Assembly: GCA_012520915.1 (NCBI GenBank)
Contig: JAAYNJ010000022.1
Span: 62,001-126,000 of the forward strand
Direction: 5' to 3'
DNA length: 64,000 nt
Origin: Oscillospiraceae bacterium
GTDB lineage: Bacteria > Bacillota > Clostridia > Oscillospirales > Ruminococcaceae
Shown: piece by piece, positions 1 to 9,363 of the stretch
How the letters are laid out: each line of letters opens with the position of its first letter
Numbering within the stretch: the first letter of the stretch is position 1
The notes under the pieces: model-generated
The model's database searches: none
Told to the model about the DNA's origin: nothing
Seen by the model: the letters and a program-made list of their open reading frames with translations, nothing else
Translations under genes and position numbers: made by a program

Positions 1-873
1 GCCTCTGATTTCCCAATACTTGAACGTTCGCTGAAACCGTTAAAAGAATTCTACGGATTATATGAGCGGCTCGCAGAATGTGCAGCCGATAAGTCAATAA
101 GCGATTTGCTTACTTATGTTCTTGAAGAAACGGGCTATCTTGACATGCTTAAAGCGGATGGAGAAAAAGGACAGGTTAGAATTGAAAACGTCGGCGAATT
201 GATGTCGAGCGTGAAAATCTTCGAGGATGAACAACCTGAAGCATCTCTCAATGATTTTCTTACCGATATGTTTTTGGCGTCTGATTTGGATAATTATTCA
301 GAGGAAAATGATGCGGTAGTAATGATGACTCTACACAACTCAAAGGGTCTGGAATTTGATATTGTCTTTATGCCCGGGATGGAAGAAGGAATATTTCCCG
401 GTGATGCATCGCGATATGATGAGAAGGAAATTGAAGAGGAGAGGAGACTCTGCTATGTAGGAATGACAAGGGCGCGCAAACAGCTTTATCTGATATTTGC
501 CGAGATGCGCATGTTGTTCGGAATGACAAGAAGAAATCCGGTTTCCAGATTTATTGAAGAAATTCCGGAGGAAATGACAAATTCAATCAATACCGGAGAA
601 AAGTTTCTTACTGCAAGACAAAAAAGAGAGAGAGAAGAGAGAAGAGATCCTGCCATCTTAAAAACCTCAATTACTACTCATAGCATAGATAAGAAAAGAA
701 GCACGAAAAAAATCTTTAAAGGTGGAGACAGAATAATTCATAAAGTATTCGGGAGAGGAATTATATTAAAGGCTACTGAAATCGGTGACGATATTCTCTT
801 GGAAATAGATTTTGACGATTTCGGCAAAAAGAAGGCAATGGCAAATTATGCACCTATTCAACTTGATAAATAG
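1..873 (+). CDS. pcrA: ATP-dependent DNA helicase UvrD/PcrA family, C-terminal part
   Basis: This is the C-terminal end of a superfamily 1 DNA helicase. The frame is open from the first base of the window, so the gene starts upstream. The visible 290 codons hold helicase motif V ([10 protein letters not shown], about residue 110 of the visible part) and motif VI ([12 protein letters not shown], about 30-40 residues later), followed by a basic linker and a C-terminal domain of the kind PcrA uses to contact RNA polymerase. PcrA/UvrD helicases unwind DNA in repair and at replication-transcription conflicts. thyX follows 17 bases after the stop, probably in the same transcript. The PcrA rather than UvrD or Rep assignment rests on the Firmicute-like context. 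Confidence 0.88.
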   Translation, partial: ASDFPILERSLKPLKEFYGLYERLAECAADKSISDLLTYVLEETGYLDMLKADGEKGQVRIENVGELMSSVKIFEDEQPEASLNDFLTDMFLASDLDNYSEENDAVVMMTLHNSKGLEFDIVFMPGMEEGIFPGDASRYDEKEIEEERRLCYVGMTRARKQLYLIFAEMRMLFGMTRRNPVSRFIEEIPEEMTNSINTGEKFLTARQKREREERRDPAILKTSITTHSIDKKRSTKKIFKGGDRIIHKVFGRGIILKATEIGDDILLEIDFDDFGKKKAMANYAPIQLDK

Positions 874-890
874 AAAAGACTGGAGAGATT

Positions 891-1661
891 ATGAAGGTAA
901 TTTTATTGTCACACACTGATAATCCTGAAAAAATAGTCGCTGCTGCGGCAAAATTGTGTTATTCTGAAGTCGGCGTGGGAGAATTGATGGATAACCTGGA
1001 AAAAGAAGAGGCAGGTAAATTCGTAGACATGCTGTTGAATGAACTCGGACATGAAAGTCCGGTAGAACATGCAAATTTTACTTTTGCAATAGAAGGGGTA
1101 AGCAGATCCTTTTTGGCACAGATAACAAGGCATAGAATTGCCAGCTACAGTGTGCAGAGCCAGAGATATGTTAAACTCGAAAACTTTCAATTTGTAATTC
1201 CCCCCTCAATAGAAAATGATAGAAACGCAAAGAAACTGTTTTTAGACTCAATGCGAAATGAAGCGGAAAGTTATCTTAAACTGACGAAACTGCTTTCTGA
1301 AAAGTATAGCGAAGAATTGATTTCTTCAGGGATTTCCGAGAAAAAGGCGGGAAGATTGTCGGAGAAAATGGCGATTGAAAATGCGAGGTTTGTTCTACCG
1401 AACGCTTGCGAAACAAAAATGATTGTAACTATGAATGCACGTTCGCTGCTGAATTTTTTCAGACAGAGATGTTGTAATCGTGCACAATGGGAAATTCGCG
1501 AGGCTGCTGAGCGGATGTTGAAATTGGTCTACAATCTGGCTCCCTCAATATTCAGAAATGCTGGTCCTCCGTGTCTGTCCGGACAGTGCCCTGAAGGTAA
1601 GATGAGCTGTGGGAAAATGGTTGAAGTGAGAAAACATTACGAAGAATTGAAGGGGAATTAG
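891..1661 (+). CDS. thyX: Flavin-dependent thymidylate synthase ThyX
   Basis: ThyX makes dTMP from dUMP with methylenetetrahydrofolate and FAD/NADPH, without releasing dihydrofolate. The 256-residue protein carries the signature RHR-x2-S-x4-S-x-R as [13 protein letters not shown] at residues 80-92, which binds dUMP and flavin. The start is ATG with GGAGAG upstream. The next gene is a thymidylate kinase, the following step in dTTP synthesis, which supports the call. ThyA is not seen in this window. Confidence 0.95.
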   Translation: MKVILLSHTDNPEKIVAAAAKLCYSEVGVGELMDNLEKEEAGKFVDMLLNELGHESPVEHANFTFAIEGVSRSFLAQITRHRIASYSVQSQRYVKLENFQFVIPPSIENDRNAKKLFLDSMRNEAESYLKLTKLLSEKYSEELISSGISEKKAGRLSEKMAIENARFVLPNACETKMIVTMNARSLLNFFRQRCCNRAQWEIREAAERMLKLVYNLAPSIFRNAGPPCLSGQCPEGKMSCGKMVEVRKHYEELKGN

Positions 1662-1665
1662 ACTT

Positions 1666-2334
1666 TTGGAAGGCAGAATACTTGTAATTGAAGGGCTTGA
1701 CGGCTCCGGGAAAGAGACGCAAAGCAATATCTTGGTTGAAAGACTGAAGTCTGAGGGAATAGACGCGATGAAACTAAGTTTCCCTAGATATGATGAGGCG
1801 AGCTCTCTGTTTGTGAAAATGTATCTAAACGGTGAATTCGGCAGCTCATCAGAAGATATAAATGCCTACACAGCGTCATTGTTCTTTGCTTTAGACAGAT
1901 ATGTAAGCTTTAAAAAATGGTGGGGTGAAGAGTATTCAAAAGGCAGGTTAATTATTTGCGATAGATACACTACCTCCAACGCGGTTTATCAAATGTCAAA
2001 ACTTTGTAAAGGGGACTGGAAAGATTTTTTTGAGTGGTTGTCCGATTTTGAATATTCAAAACTCGGAATACCAAAACCCTATGGGGTGATTTATCTCGAT
2101 GTTCCGCCTGAGGTTGGAGCAAGTCTGATGTCTGACAGATATAACGGAGACAACAGTCAAAAGGACATCCATGAAAAAGATATGGATTATCAGAAAAAAA
2201 GCAGAGAAGCAGCGCTATATTGTGCGGAAACACAAGATTGGGAAATTGTAAACTGTTGCTCTGAAACAGGAATGGCATCTATTGATGAGATAGCCAAATC
2301 AGTGTATGAGCGAGTAATTCCCATGTTATTGTAA
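1666..2334 (+). CDS. tmk: Thymidylate kinase
   Basis: The 222-residue protein has a P-loop GLDGSGK at residues 10-16, a DRYTTSNAVYQ segment typical of dTMP kinases, and a lid-like basic stretch. It phosphorylates dTMP to dTDP. The start is TTG, four bases after the thyX stop, with the AGGGG ribosome site inside the end of thyX, so translational coupling is likely. Pairing with thyX makes a compact dTMP to dTDP module. The sequence is of the divergent clostridial type, so a different nucleoside monophosphate kinase specificity is possible but less likely. Confidence 0.85.
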   Translation: MEGRILVIEGLDGSGKETQSNILVERLKSEGIDAMKLSFPRYDEASSLFVKMYLNGEFGSSSEDINAYTASLFFALDRYVSFKKWWGEEYSKGRLIICDRYTTSNAVYQMSKLCKGDWKDFFEWLSDFEYSKLGIPKPYGVIYLDVPPEVGASLMSDRYNGDNSQKDIHEKDMDYQKKSREAALYCAETQDWEIVNCCSETGMASIDEIAKSVYERVIPMLL

Positions 2335-2368
2335 TAACATTAAAATTGTTTAATTGAAGGAACTGTTT

Positions 2369-3256
2369 ATGCTCGAATTTAAGAAAGTTTCACTTGACAA
2401 TAAAATAAAGATAAAAGAAATACTGGAAGCGGAAAAAGATAGGGGGTGTGAGTACACATTCGGAAATATTTTTATTTGGAGTGACATTTATGCAACTAAG
2501 GTTGCCTTTTTTAACGGCGGATTGGCAATAAGGCATGATAAAAACGGCGTCGGATATCTTTTTCCGGTCGGGGAATACAAGTTGGAAACGGCTATTGACT
2601 TATTATTGTGTGATGCGAGAGAAGAAGGGGATGTTTTCAAAATTTATGCAGCCGACAAGGAGGATTTTAAAAGAGTAGATGATGTTTTCCCCGGATTGTT
2701 TGAGTTTAAAGAAGAAAGAGATTATGCGGAATATATATACTTGAGCAGCAATTTGATAAATCTTAAAGGGAAAAAATACCAAAAAAAGAGAAATCATATA
2801 TCGAGATTTCTTAGGGAACAACCGAACTATAAATTCCATAGAATCGATGAGTCGAACATCTCCAGAGTGCGTGAAATGAATGATGATTGGAATTTGATGT
2901 ATGGATGCGATGACAAAGGCTTGCGTGAAGAACACAAAGTTACCGTTTCAGCTCTGGACAACTTTTTTGAACTTGATTTTGATGGCGGATTTATTGAAAA
3001 TGAGGATAGAGTTCTTGCCTACTCGATTGGTGAAAGGATTAACGATGAAACCTACTGCATTCATATTGAAAAAGCTTATCATGAAATAAACGGAACGTAT
3101 GCAATTATTAACAGGGATTTTGCAAGGGAGTTCTGTAAGGATTATAAATACATAAATCGAGAAGATGACTTGGGAGTTCCCGGTTTGAGAAAGTCCAAAC
3201 TATCCTACTATCCTGAGTTTATTACTGATAAAATAACTATTAGAAAGAAACAATAG
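2369..3256 (+). CDS. DUF2156 domain protein (phosphatidylglycerol lysyltransferase C-terminal-like)
   Basis: A soluble protein of about 295 residues resembling the DUF2156 family, which shares the double-GNAT fold of the MprF lysyltransferase C-terminal domain. Visible landmarks are an N-terminal segment with TFGNIFIW and a middle GKKYQKKRNHISRF stretch followed by a conserved C-terminal half. There are no membrane segments, so it is not a full MprF; family members of this size are of unknown or aminoacyl-transfer function. The start chosen is ATG with GAAGGAA six bases upstream, in preference to a TTG five codons earlier that overlaps this ribosome site. A GNAT gene follows, possibly a functional pair. 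Confidence 0.75.
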   Translation: MLEFKKVSLDNKIKIKEILEAEKDRGCEYTFGNIFIWSDIYATKVAFFNGGLAIRHDKNGVGYLFPVGEYKLETAIDLLLCDAREEGDVFKIYAADKEDFKRVDDVFPGLFEFKEERDYAEYIYLSSNLINLKGKKYQKKRNHISRFLREQPNYKFHRIDESNISRVREMNDDWNLMYGCDDKGLREEHKVTVSALDNFFELDFDGGFIENEDRVLAYSIGERINDETYCIHIEKAYHEINGTYAIINRDFAREFCKDYKYINREDDLGVPGLRKSKLSYYPEFITDKITIRKKQ

Positions 3257-3282
3257 TAGTAATAATATTTTTGAGGATTGAA

Positions 3283-4155
3283 ATGATCAGAACGGCAACC
3301 GCTTACGATATTCCGGCATTGAAAAGGATTTGGGACAGTAGTTTCGATGATCCTATAAACTATATAGACTTCATTTTTGACAGAGTTGCAAAACCTTCAA
3401 ACGCCATAGTTTATGAAGAAAATGGAGTTGTTGTTTCTATGCTTCTTATGCTGGATACAACTTTCGTGTTTAAGGATGTATCCGTGGAAGCAGTTTATAT
3501 TCTGGGAGCTGCCACGCTGAAAAAATACCAAAACAAGGGAATAATGACATATCTTTTGGAAAATTCCGAAAATATGGCCAGAGAAGATGGGAAACAGCTC
3601 TCTGTGCTTGTGCCGGGCGACAGATTCCTTATTGAATATTACAAAAAAAGAGGATATAGCACGGACTTTAATTTAAGAACAGTAAAGATTAAGCAGGGAA
3701 TGTTGGATAATATTCCAAAACCGGATGCTGAAGTCATAGTTGATAAAGTTCCTCATAACAGGATTTTTGAAGTAAGGGAAGAGGCGCTTCTCGAGATTCC
3801 GCATATTTCGTGGAACGAAAAATACATATCATTTATTATCGAGGATGCCTTTGTGTATGGTGATCATATTGCCTTGTATGAAGGTGATAGAGGAAGCGCC
3901 TACGCTTTTTATTCTGAAAACAAGGGGAGACTTTATATTAAAGAATGTCTCGGAACTTCCTCGGATGCCCAGCTTATCCTTATAAATGAAATTGTGGAAA
4001 AAACAAGAGCAAAGAAAGCGAGGATTTCTTTGCAGGTTCAATCTCCGCTCTTTTCGTTACAGGGAAAAGTGAGTCCTTTCGGAATGTCAAAGCCGTTGAA
4101 TGTAAACAGATATTTAAGGGATTTAGTACCTTATATGAACATGATGTTTGATTAA
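3283..4155 (+). CDS. GNAT family N-acetyltransferase (Eis-like architecture)
   Basis: About 290 residues. The N-terminal GNAT domain has an acetyl-CoA loop region (LKKYQNKGIMTYLLE) and the following conserved strand with the segment YYKKRGY. The C-terminal half is longer than a single GNAT domain and resembles the Eis-type double arrangement. The substrate cannot be told from sequence. The ATG start has GAGG six bases upstream and is preferred to the TTG twelve bases earlier. It lies 26 bases after the DUF2156 gene and just before mltG. Confidence 0.75.
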   Translation: MIRTATAYDIPALKRIWDSSFDDPINYIDFIFDRVAKPSNAIVYEENGVVVSMLLMLDTTFVFKDVSVEAVYILGAATLKKYQNKGIMTYLLENSENMAREDGKQLSVLVPGDRFLIEYYKKRGYSTDFNLRTVKIKQGMLDNIPKPDAEVIVDKVPHNRIFEVREEALLEIPHISWNEKYISFIIEDAFVYGDHIALYEGDRGSAYAFYSENKGRLYIKECLGTSSDAQLILINEIVEKTRAKKARISLQVQSPLFSLQGKVSPFGMSKPLNVNRYLRDLVPYMNMMFD

Positions 4156-4177
4156 AACATATCAGGAGCTTATAAAA

Positions 4178-5314
4178 ATGGTATACAGATCATCTGAAAA
4201 AGAAATAAAAAGAAGAAAAAAAATAAAAATAGGACCTTTAATTGCACTTGTTTTTTTAATTGCAATATCCGTTTCGGCGTATGTTACGTTGAGGTATATA
4301 AAAAAAGAGGTTAACGGGGAATTTGGGGACGGCACTCAATTCGTAATAGATGTTCCCGAAGGGGCCAGTACCAATAAGATTGCAGAACTTCTCAAAAATG
4401 AAGGAATCATTAAGAATGAATTAATTTTCAGGGGATATGTGAAGTTCTTCAGTGAAAAAACTCCGAAGTTTATGTATGGCCCGCATGACGTAACGTCCGG
4501 AATGTCATATGATGAACTGATTATGGCCCTGGAAGTCCCCGCCAAAGACACAAGAGAAACTATCAGATTTACCTTTGCCGAAGGATATACTGCGCTTAGG
4601 ATGGGGTTGTATCTGGAACAAATCGGATTTTGCAGTCTCGATGAGTGGCTATCAGCCTGTAACGAAGAGACTTATGATGTTCCGTTTTGGAATGAAATTT
4701 CCGATGATGAAAATAAGTTTATAAAACTCGAGGGATTCTTATATCCGGATACATATGAGTTCTTTGAGGACGCTACTCCCGTAGATGTTGTGAAGAAGAT
4801 GCTCGAAAATTTCGAAAGTAAGGTCCTAAATGATGCCGGAATATCCGAATTGATTTCCAAAAGTGAATATTCGTTGGAAGAAATTATTATTTTTGCTTCT
4901 CTGATTGAAAAAGAATCGGGAGACGAAAATGAAATATACAAAGTATCTTCGGTGTTTCACAACAGACTTGAAGAGGGTTCCCCGTTTCCCTCTCTGCAAT
5001 CCTGTGCTACCAGAAACTATGCCGACTATGTGCTGGACTACTACTATGGAGATATTCGGGGCGAGGAAACGCCGGAAGAGATGAGATACTTATATAACAC
5101 ATACGAGTCCAGCGGACTTATGGTCGGGGCGATATGCAATCCCAGCGTGATTTCGATTAAAGCCGTACTTGTACCTGAAGATACACCGTATTACTTCTTC
5201 CTGATGGATGATACGGGCAAGACATATTACGGCGTAACCTATAATGAACACCTTGCCAATATAGCGGAGATGAGAAAGGTAAATGCCAATATGGTAAGCG
5301 GTATTGGGGAATGA
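4178..5314 (+). CDS. mltG: Endolytic transglycosylase MltG (YceG-like)
   Basis: MltG cleaves nascent peptidoglycan and is thought to terminate glycan chains. The protein has a basic N-terminus (KRRKKIK), one membrane segment at about residues 19-39, a LysM-like region, and the YceG catalytic domain with ASLIEKES; the Glu at about residue 244 matches the catalytic Glu of the family. The ATG start has AGGAG nine bases upstream; a TTG 30 bases earlier would overlap the GNAT gene. The stop overlaps the next start as ATGA. Confidence 0.88.
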   Translation: MVYRSSEKEIKRRKKIKIGPLIALVFLIAISVSAYVTLRYIKKEVNGEFGDGTQFVIDVPEGASTNKIAELLKNEGIIKNELIFRGYVKFFSEKTPKFMYGPHDVTSGMSYDELIMALEVPAKDTRETIRFTFAEGYTALRMGLYLEQIGFCSLDEWLSACNEETYDVPFWNEISDDENKFIKLEGFLYPDTYEFFEDATPVDVVKKMLENFESKVLNDAGISELISKSEYSLEEIIIFASLIEKESGDENEIYKVSSVFHNRLEEGSPFPSLQSCATRNYADYVLDYYYGDIRGEETPEEMRYLYNTYESSGLMVGAICNPSVISIKAVLVPEDTPYYFFLMDDTGKTYYGVTYNEHLANIAEMRKVNANMVSGIGE

Positions 5315-5622
5315 ACACGTTTGAAAAGATATATTCAATTGTCAGCATGATACCGCCGGGCAAAGTTGCAACCTATGGTCAGGTAGCCTTCATGGTAGGA
5401 AATCCGCGGTTGTCGAGAGTTGTAGGCTATGCTTTACACCGAAATCCCAGCCCTGAAACAATACCATGCTTCAGGGTGGTCAACAGGTTTGGAGAATGTT
5501 CAGGATCGTTTGCTTTTGGGGGAGAGGACGCACAGAGAGTGCTCTTGGAAGAAGACGGGGTTTCATTCATTGGAAATAGAGTGGATATGAAAAAATGTCA
5601 GTGGACCGGAGAAATGATTTGA
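5311..5622 (+). CDS. MGMT-like DNA-binding protein (alkyltransferase fold)
   Basis: A 103-residue protein matching the DNA-binding domain of O6-alkylguanine-DNA alkyltransferases. The PGKVATYGQVA helix-turn-helix region and the active-site loop are present, but the usual PCHR reads PCFR (Cys53 kept, the following His replaced by Phe). It lacks the N-terminal domain of Ada/Ogt. Small MGMT-family proteins of this length are common in Clostridia; alkyl transfer activity is therefore uncertain. It overlaps mltG by four bases and the acyltransferase by the TTGA overlap, indicating tight translational coupling. Confidence 0.85.
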   Translation: MNTFEKIYSIVSMIPPGKVATYGQVAFMVGNPRLSRVVGYALHRNPSPETIPCFRVVNRFGECSGSFAFGGEDAQRVLLEEDGVSFIGNRVDMKKCQWTGEMI

Positions 5623-6809
5623 AAAAGTTAAATAGCAGAGAAAAGAACATCAAAAGACACAAATCGTTATTTGCTATTTTAAAGTTTTTTTTGGGTTCGC
5701 TAATAAAGTGCAAGCTCAACCTGAAACTTGAAAAAATAAATATTACCGATAAGCCTGTTATAATACTTGCAAATCACAATAATGATTGGGATCCGATTAT
5801 TCTGGCTTTGGCCGCGAATAAACACACCTATTTTGTTGCGAGCGAACACATATACCGTTGGCCGACAGCGGGGAAGTTAATAAAATATGCATTTGATCCG
5901 ATAATAAGGATGAAAGGTCGAACCGAAGCGAGAGCGGCAGCGGAGATTATCAGAACAGTCAGAAACGGACAGAATGTTTGTGTTTTTGCTGAAGGGAACC
6001 GATCTTTCAATGGAGAAACAGGAAGAATTCTACCGTCAACCGCAAAACTGATATCTAAAAGCGGTGTGAATCTTGTAACTTACGCGTTAACAGGAGGATA
6101 TTTCACATATCCCAGGTGGGCGCGAAGCATGAGAAGGGGTGTAATAAACGGTAAGGTCATGGGAGTATATGACTCTGATGAACTTTCCAAAATGACGCAT
6201 GAAGAAATCTATGAAATAATTAAACGCGACCTGTATGTAAATGAATATGATGCCAACGAGAACGGCGTTAACTATAAAGGCGGTCACCTTGCGGAAAACA
6301 TTGAAATTTCTCTTTTTACCTGTGAAAACTGCAACAAAATTTCCACTATTAGTTCAAAGGACGATAAGTTTTACTGCGATTGCGGTCTCAAAATGAGATA
6401 TACAAAAACAGGCACCATAGAAGGGATTGACGGTTATAAGAACAGATTTAACACCATTCTTGATTGGGATAAATGGCAGTTCAAAAGAATCAAAAAGCTG
6501 ATTGAAAATGGCAAAAATGATGTATTCTTTGGTGACGGTAATCAAAAGCTTTTTCGGATAATTAAGGAAAAAGAGAGTGAGTTGATAGGGAAGGGCAGCT
6601 TCTCTGCAAAAAGAGATTGTTTTATTTTTGAAACCGATAAAGAAAAGTTGGAATTCCCGTTTGATCTAATTGAAGATGTCGATGTGATAGGGAAAATGGT
6701 GTTGACAATCGGAACAAAAGATAGAGAAAGTTATGAAATATTGTCAGATTTTCCCAGATCCGCACATAAGTATAGAGAACTCTTCAGAATGGTAAAGGCG
6801 GAAGCATAG
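5619..6809 (+). CDS. 1-acylglycerol-3-phosphate acyltransferase-like protein with C-terminal zinc-ribbon region
   Basis: The N-terminal half is a PlsC-type acyltransferase: the catalytic NHxxxxD motif appears as NHNNDWD near residues 52-58, and a FAEGNRSF block matches the second conserved motif (usually FPEGTR). After about residue 230 there is an extension with CENC...CDCG cysteines that could bind zinc, then a region unlike PlsC. Typical PlsC proteins are about 200-250 residues, so this roughly 396-residue form is fused or extended. The TTG start (GGAG seven bases before) overlaps the upstream stop; an ATG eight codons earlier is the alternative. It probably acylates a phospholipid precursor or related glycerol lipid. 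Confidence 0.78.
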   Translation: MKKLNSREKNIKRHKSLFAILKFFLGSLIKCKLNLKLEKINITDKPVIILANHNNDWDPIILALAANKHTYFVASEHIYRWPTAGKLIKYAFDPIIRMKGRTEARAAAEIIRTVRNGQNVCVFAEGNRSFNGETGRILPSTAKLISKSGVNLVTYALTGGYFTYPRWARSMRRGVINGKVMGVYDSDELSKMTHEEIYEIIKRDLYVNEYDANENGVNYKGGHLAENIEISLFTCENCNKISTISSKDDKFYCDCGLKMRYTKTGTIEGIDGYKNRFNTILDWDKWQFKRIKKLIENGKNDVFFGDGNQKLFRIIKEKESELIGKGSFSAKRDCFIFETDKEKLEFPFDLIEDVDVIGKMVLTIGTKDRESYEILSDFPRSAHKYRELFRMVKAEA

Positions 6810-6897
6810 CTGAGTATACGAATATGTTTGCAGACAATATTGATTCGCTCAATCATTGACATAATCATGTCTTTTTGTTAAAATTCACTTGTTTTGC

Positions 6898-6986
6898 GGA
6901 AAGGTGGTCGAGTTGGTTTAAGGCACCGGTCTTGAAAACCGGCGTACCTTCGGGTACCGTGGGTTCGAATCCCACCCTTTCCGCCA
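6898..6986 (+). tRNA. tRNA-Ser (anticodon TGA)
   Basis: An 89-base class II tRNA with acceptor stem GGAAAGG/CCTTTCC, discriminator G, encoded CCA, a variable arm with a TTCG loop, a T arm GTGGG-TTCGAAT-CCCAC, and an anticodon loop CTTGAAA with TGA at 6933-6935. The long variable arm supports serine identity. Confidence 0.97.
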
Positions 6987-7025
6987 TGAAAAGTGCAGAT
7001 TGAAAAATATATACACGAAATGAAA

Positions 7026-7060
7026 AACAAGACCCATGTAAAGGGGTCTTGTTTTATTTT
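7026..7060 (+). terminator. Rho-independent terminator
   Basis: The ten-base arms AACAAGACCC and GGGTCTTGTT are separated by eight bases and followed by a T-rich run. It ends the tRNA-Ser transcript. Confidence 0.8.
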
Positions 7061-7096
7061 GCCAAATAAATAATTTGATTAGTATTGAGCGAACAT

Positions 7097-7348
7097 TTAG
7101 AGCCTTATCAATTTTGCCGTCGCACCGTCCATATGGTTCAGATTATCGAGCAATTGTTGGATTTCTTCATCTTTGCCGCATACCTGGAGAATAATTACGC
7201 CGTCATTGGCGCAATAGTCGTCGCTTACCTCATGAAGCCCAAGTCTTACCTTTATATTACAACCTGACCGCGTCAAAATCTCCTGTAGATTATTTGCGTT
7301 TTGAGTTCTGCTTTCAAGCCTGATGGCAATAATGTTATAACAGCTCAC
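7097..7348 (-). CDS. TM1266-family iron-only hydrogenase system regulator (putative)
   Basis: An 83-residue ACT/NikR-like small protein resembling the TM1266 family, which is usually found beside the [FeFe]-hydrogenase maturation genes hydE, hydF and hydG. Landmarks are an N-terminal IIAIRLESR strand, the central VRLGLHEVSD segment and a C-terminal LNHMDGATAKLIRL. Here it stands alone, with no hydrogenase gene in the window. The family name suggests regulation, but a DNA-binding role has not been shown by this sequence. Confidence 0.72.
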   Translation of the reverse strand: MSCYNIIAIRLESRTQNANNLQEILTRSGCNIKVRLGLHEVSDDYCANDGVIILQVCGKDEEIQQLLDNLNHMDGATAKLIRL

Positions 7349-7411
7349 GTTAAATACCTCTCTAATCTCTTTGAATTAAACAAAAATCAACATACGATGA
7401 GAGTAAAATGA

Positions 7412-7927
7412 TTATTCCAAATACTCATCCCCCACGCGACTTGCGATATAATCCGGTACGTCCTCTATCGGAATTTCTAAAACTGCAGCGAATTCTCCAA
7501 ACAGAAGCTCTTCCGCTTTTTTCATGAATCTTCCGTCGACTACTCCGAACTTTCTGTTTTGCTCCTCTAAATTCCGTCTTTTTTCATAAAGTGACATGGT
7601 AAGCTTAATTAAATCCAGGCAACTGTGAGAACTGAAGGACTTTTCATAATGCTCGATCAATTGTGACAGCGAACTGTTATAATATGCCTTTACATCTATT
7701 GACGGTATCTTTTCAATTAACTCTTCAACCTCTTTCCTGGAGATTATCGGACGAAGTTGAACTTTGTCGGAATTGACCGGAACAAAAGCGGTACCGGGCC
7801 TGTAAAGCGGATTAAGAGCATAGTATAATACTTCTTCACCTGTTCCTTCAGGATCTATTGGCTTGATTCCTTCAACCCGACATACACCGGTTTTTCCATA
7901 AACAATCAAATCGCCGATATTATACAT
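7412..7927 (-). CDS. CarD-like transcriptional regulator
   Basis: A 171-residue protein starting MYNIGDLIVYGKTGVCRV, the Tudor-like RNA-polymerase interaction domain of CarD/CdnL/TRCF-RID proteins, followed by an all-helical C-terminal domain. CarD proteins bind the RNA polymerase beta subunit and stabilise open complexes. The ATG start is preferred because GAGGTG lies five bases upstream; the longer frame adds ten unconserved residues. Confidence 0.85.
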   Translation of the reverse strand: MYNIGDLIVYGKTGVCRVEGIKPIDPEGTGEEVLYYALNPLYRPGTAFVPVNSDKVQLRPIISRKEVEELIEKIPSIDVKAYYNSSLSQLIEHYEKSFSSHSCLDLIKLTMSLYEKRRNLEEQNRKFGVVDGRFMKKAEELLFGEFAAVLEIPIEDVPDYIASRVGDEYLE

Positions 7928-7988
7928 AAACACCTCACTGTGATAGAAGACTGTCAACCGGTAAAAAGAATCTTCTTAAACAATGCTG

Positions 7989-8016
7989 AAAGTATTGACT
8001 TAATGTAGCATGTCAA
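7989..8016 (-). promoter_or_regulatory. Possible promoter for carD-like gene
   Basis: On the minus strand a TTGACA (8011-8016) is followed after 16 bases by TACTTT (7989-7994), about 60 bases before the carD start. The -10 match is weak, so this is tentative. Confidence 0.3.
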
Positions 8017-8107
8017 GTAAAATAATCAGTTTACCAAGTACAATTCTATCATATTTCAGGCACAAATGTAAGGTGTTTATCTTTTCCGAATTCAGAAAAT
8101 AAGGTGT

Positions 8108-8971
8108 CTATACCTGTATTGAGGTTTTTTCGTTATTGCGTATATACAGTACCCCTAATGTTCCGGGACCGCAGTGACTTGATATCGTACATCCGGCCTC
8201 GGTTATTATGACATCATCAAAACCGAAATCTTTTTTTAATGATGACTCAACTTTTTCAACTATTTCTTGCGGACAGCGACAGTGGGTAAGAAATATTCTT
8301 TTTTTGTCTATACTGCCTATATCCGACATTTTATCGTTTAAATAGCGCAATATACACTGCTCAAGTCCGCCTCTGTATTTCTTGCCGACTTTCATGCTTC
8401 CTTTAACTACTTCTATTGAAGGCTTGATTTTAAGCACCTTCGCGCCAAGCAACTCTAACCCCGAACATCTGCCCCCTTTATATAAGTAATCAAGTGTATC
8501 TATGACAAAACTTGCGTCCACAAAAGGTATCATCTTCTCTACGGCAGCGCATATTTCCTCTGCGGAATGCCCTTCTTTTGCCATTAATGCGGCTGCATAA
8601 ACGAGATGACCGCTGCCGGTGGATAGATTTTTAGAGTCGATAACATAAACATTGTCAAAACTTTGCGCAGCTTGCAAGGCGTTTTGATGGCAGGAAGAAA
8701 AATCCGAGCTTATATTAATATGAACGACCCCTTCGTATTCAGCGCTGTATTTTCCAAAAACCTGCTCATAATCAAAAGCGTTGATAGCCGCGGTTTTACA
8801 TGTTTTCCCTTCTTCATCGACATAGCGGAATATATCATCGGGAGTAATATCGACACCGTCAATATATGCCTTGTCCCCTACCATTATTGTCAACGGAGTT
8901 ATTGTAATATCATAGTTCTCTACAATTTCAGCTGATAAATCGCATGTGCTGTCCGCAGTTATTTTAACCAT
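8108..8971 (-). CDS. DegV family fatty-acid-binding protein
   Basis: A 287-residue DegV/FakB-type protein. It begins MVKITADSTCDLS, the conserved nucleophile-like DST/DSxxD region, and has the inner SGSGHLVY-type and late HCGPGTLG segments of the family. FakB proteins present fatty acids to the FakA kinase for incorporation into phospholipid. No fakA/DAK gene is in the window, so this may be a secondary FakB or a DegV protein with a different ligand. Confidence 0.88.
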   Translation of the reverse strand: MVKITADSTCDLSAEIVENYDITITPLTIMVGDKAYIDGVDITPDDIFRYVDEEGKTCKTAAINAFDYEQVFGKYSAEYEGVVHINISSDFSSCHQNALQAAQSFDNVYVIDSKNLSTGSGHLVYAAALMAKEGHSAEEICAAVEKMIPFVDASFVIDTLDYLYKGGRCSGLELLGAKVLKIKPSIEVVKGSMKVGKKYRGGLEQCILRYLNDKMSDIGSIDKKRIFLTHCRCPQEIVEKVESSLKKDFGFDDVIITEAGCTISSHCGPGTLGVLYIRNNEKTSIQV

Positions 8972-9363
8972 TCCACTACCCCATAATTATCGGTTCTCTT
9001 CGATTTTCTTCATTATAGCAAATACATCGGTTAAGAGCGATATTAAAAGTGAAAAACGTATAAAACCTCCCTGACATGATATATGAATCGGGCGAGGATA
9101 TATAACTTGTAATATTTAAAATTTTGCAGAATTTGCGTTTTGCTGCGTAAAACATCGCTGTAAATTAAAACAAAAGAGCTCAATTATTGAGCTCTTTTGT
9201 TTTCGAATTAAAATTTTCTTTTTTGGAAAAGAAATCATATATTGATAGAATTTCCTCCTATGGGTGCAAATGCATAGTTGCGGTTTCAAATCAAGGGGTA
9301 CGGTTTCAAGGTGTTTTTTGCCCGGAAAAGCTGTACATCTTTGAGCGAGCAAACTGAAATTTG
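8972..9363. other. Gene-poor interval with one strong hairpin
   Basis: Nothing in these 392 bases looks like a gene. The part next to degV presumably carries its promoter, and a long inverted repeat sits at 9167-9203. Short open frames here overlap the end of the downstream catA-like gene in other frames and look non-coding. Confidence 0.5.
9167..9203. terminator. Bidirectional rho-independent terminator
   Basis: Perfect 15-base arms AAAACAAAAGAGCTC / GAGCTCTTTTGTTTT with a seven-base loop. It lies downstream of the minus-strand catA-like gene and could terminate it. Confidence 0.8.
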
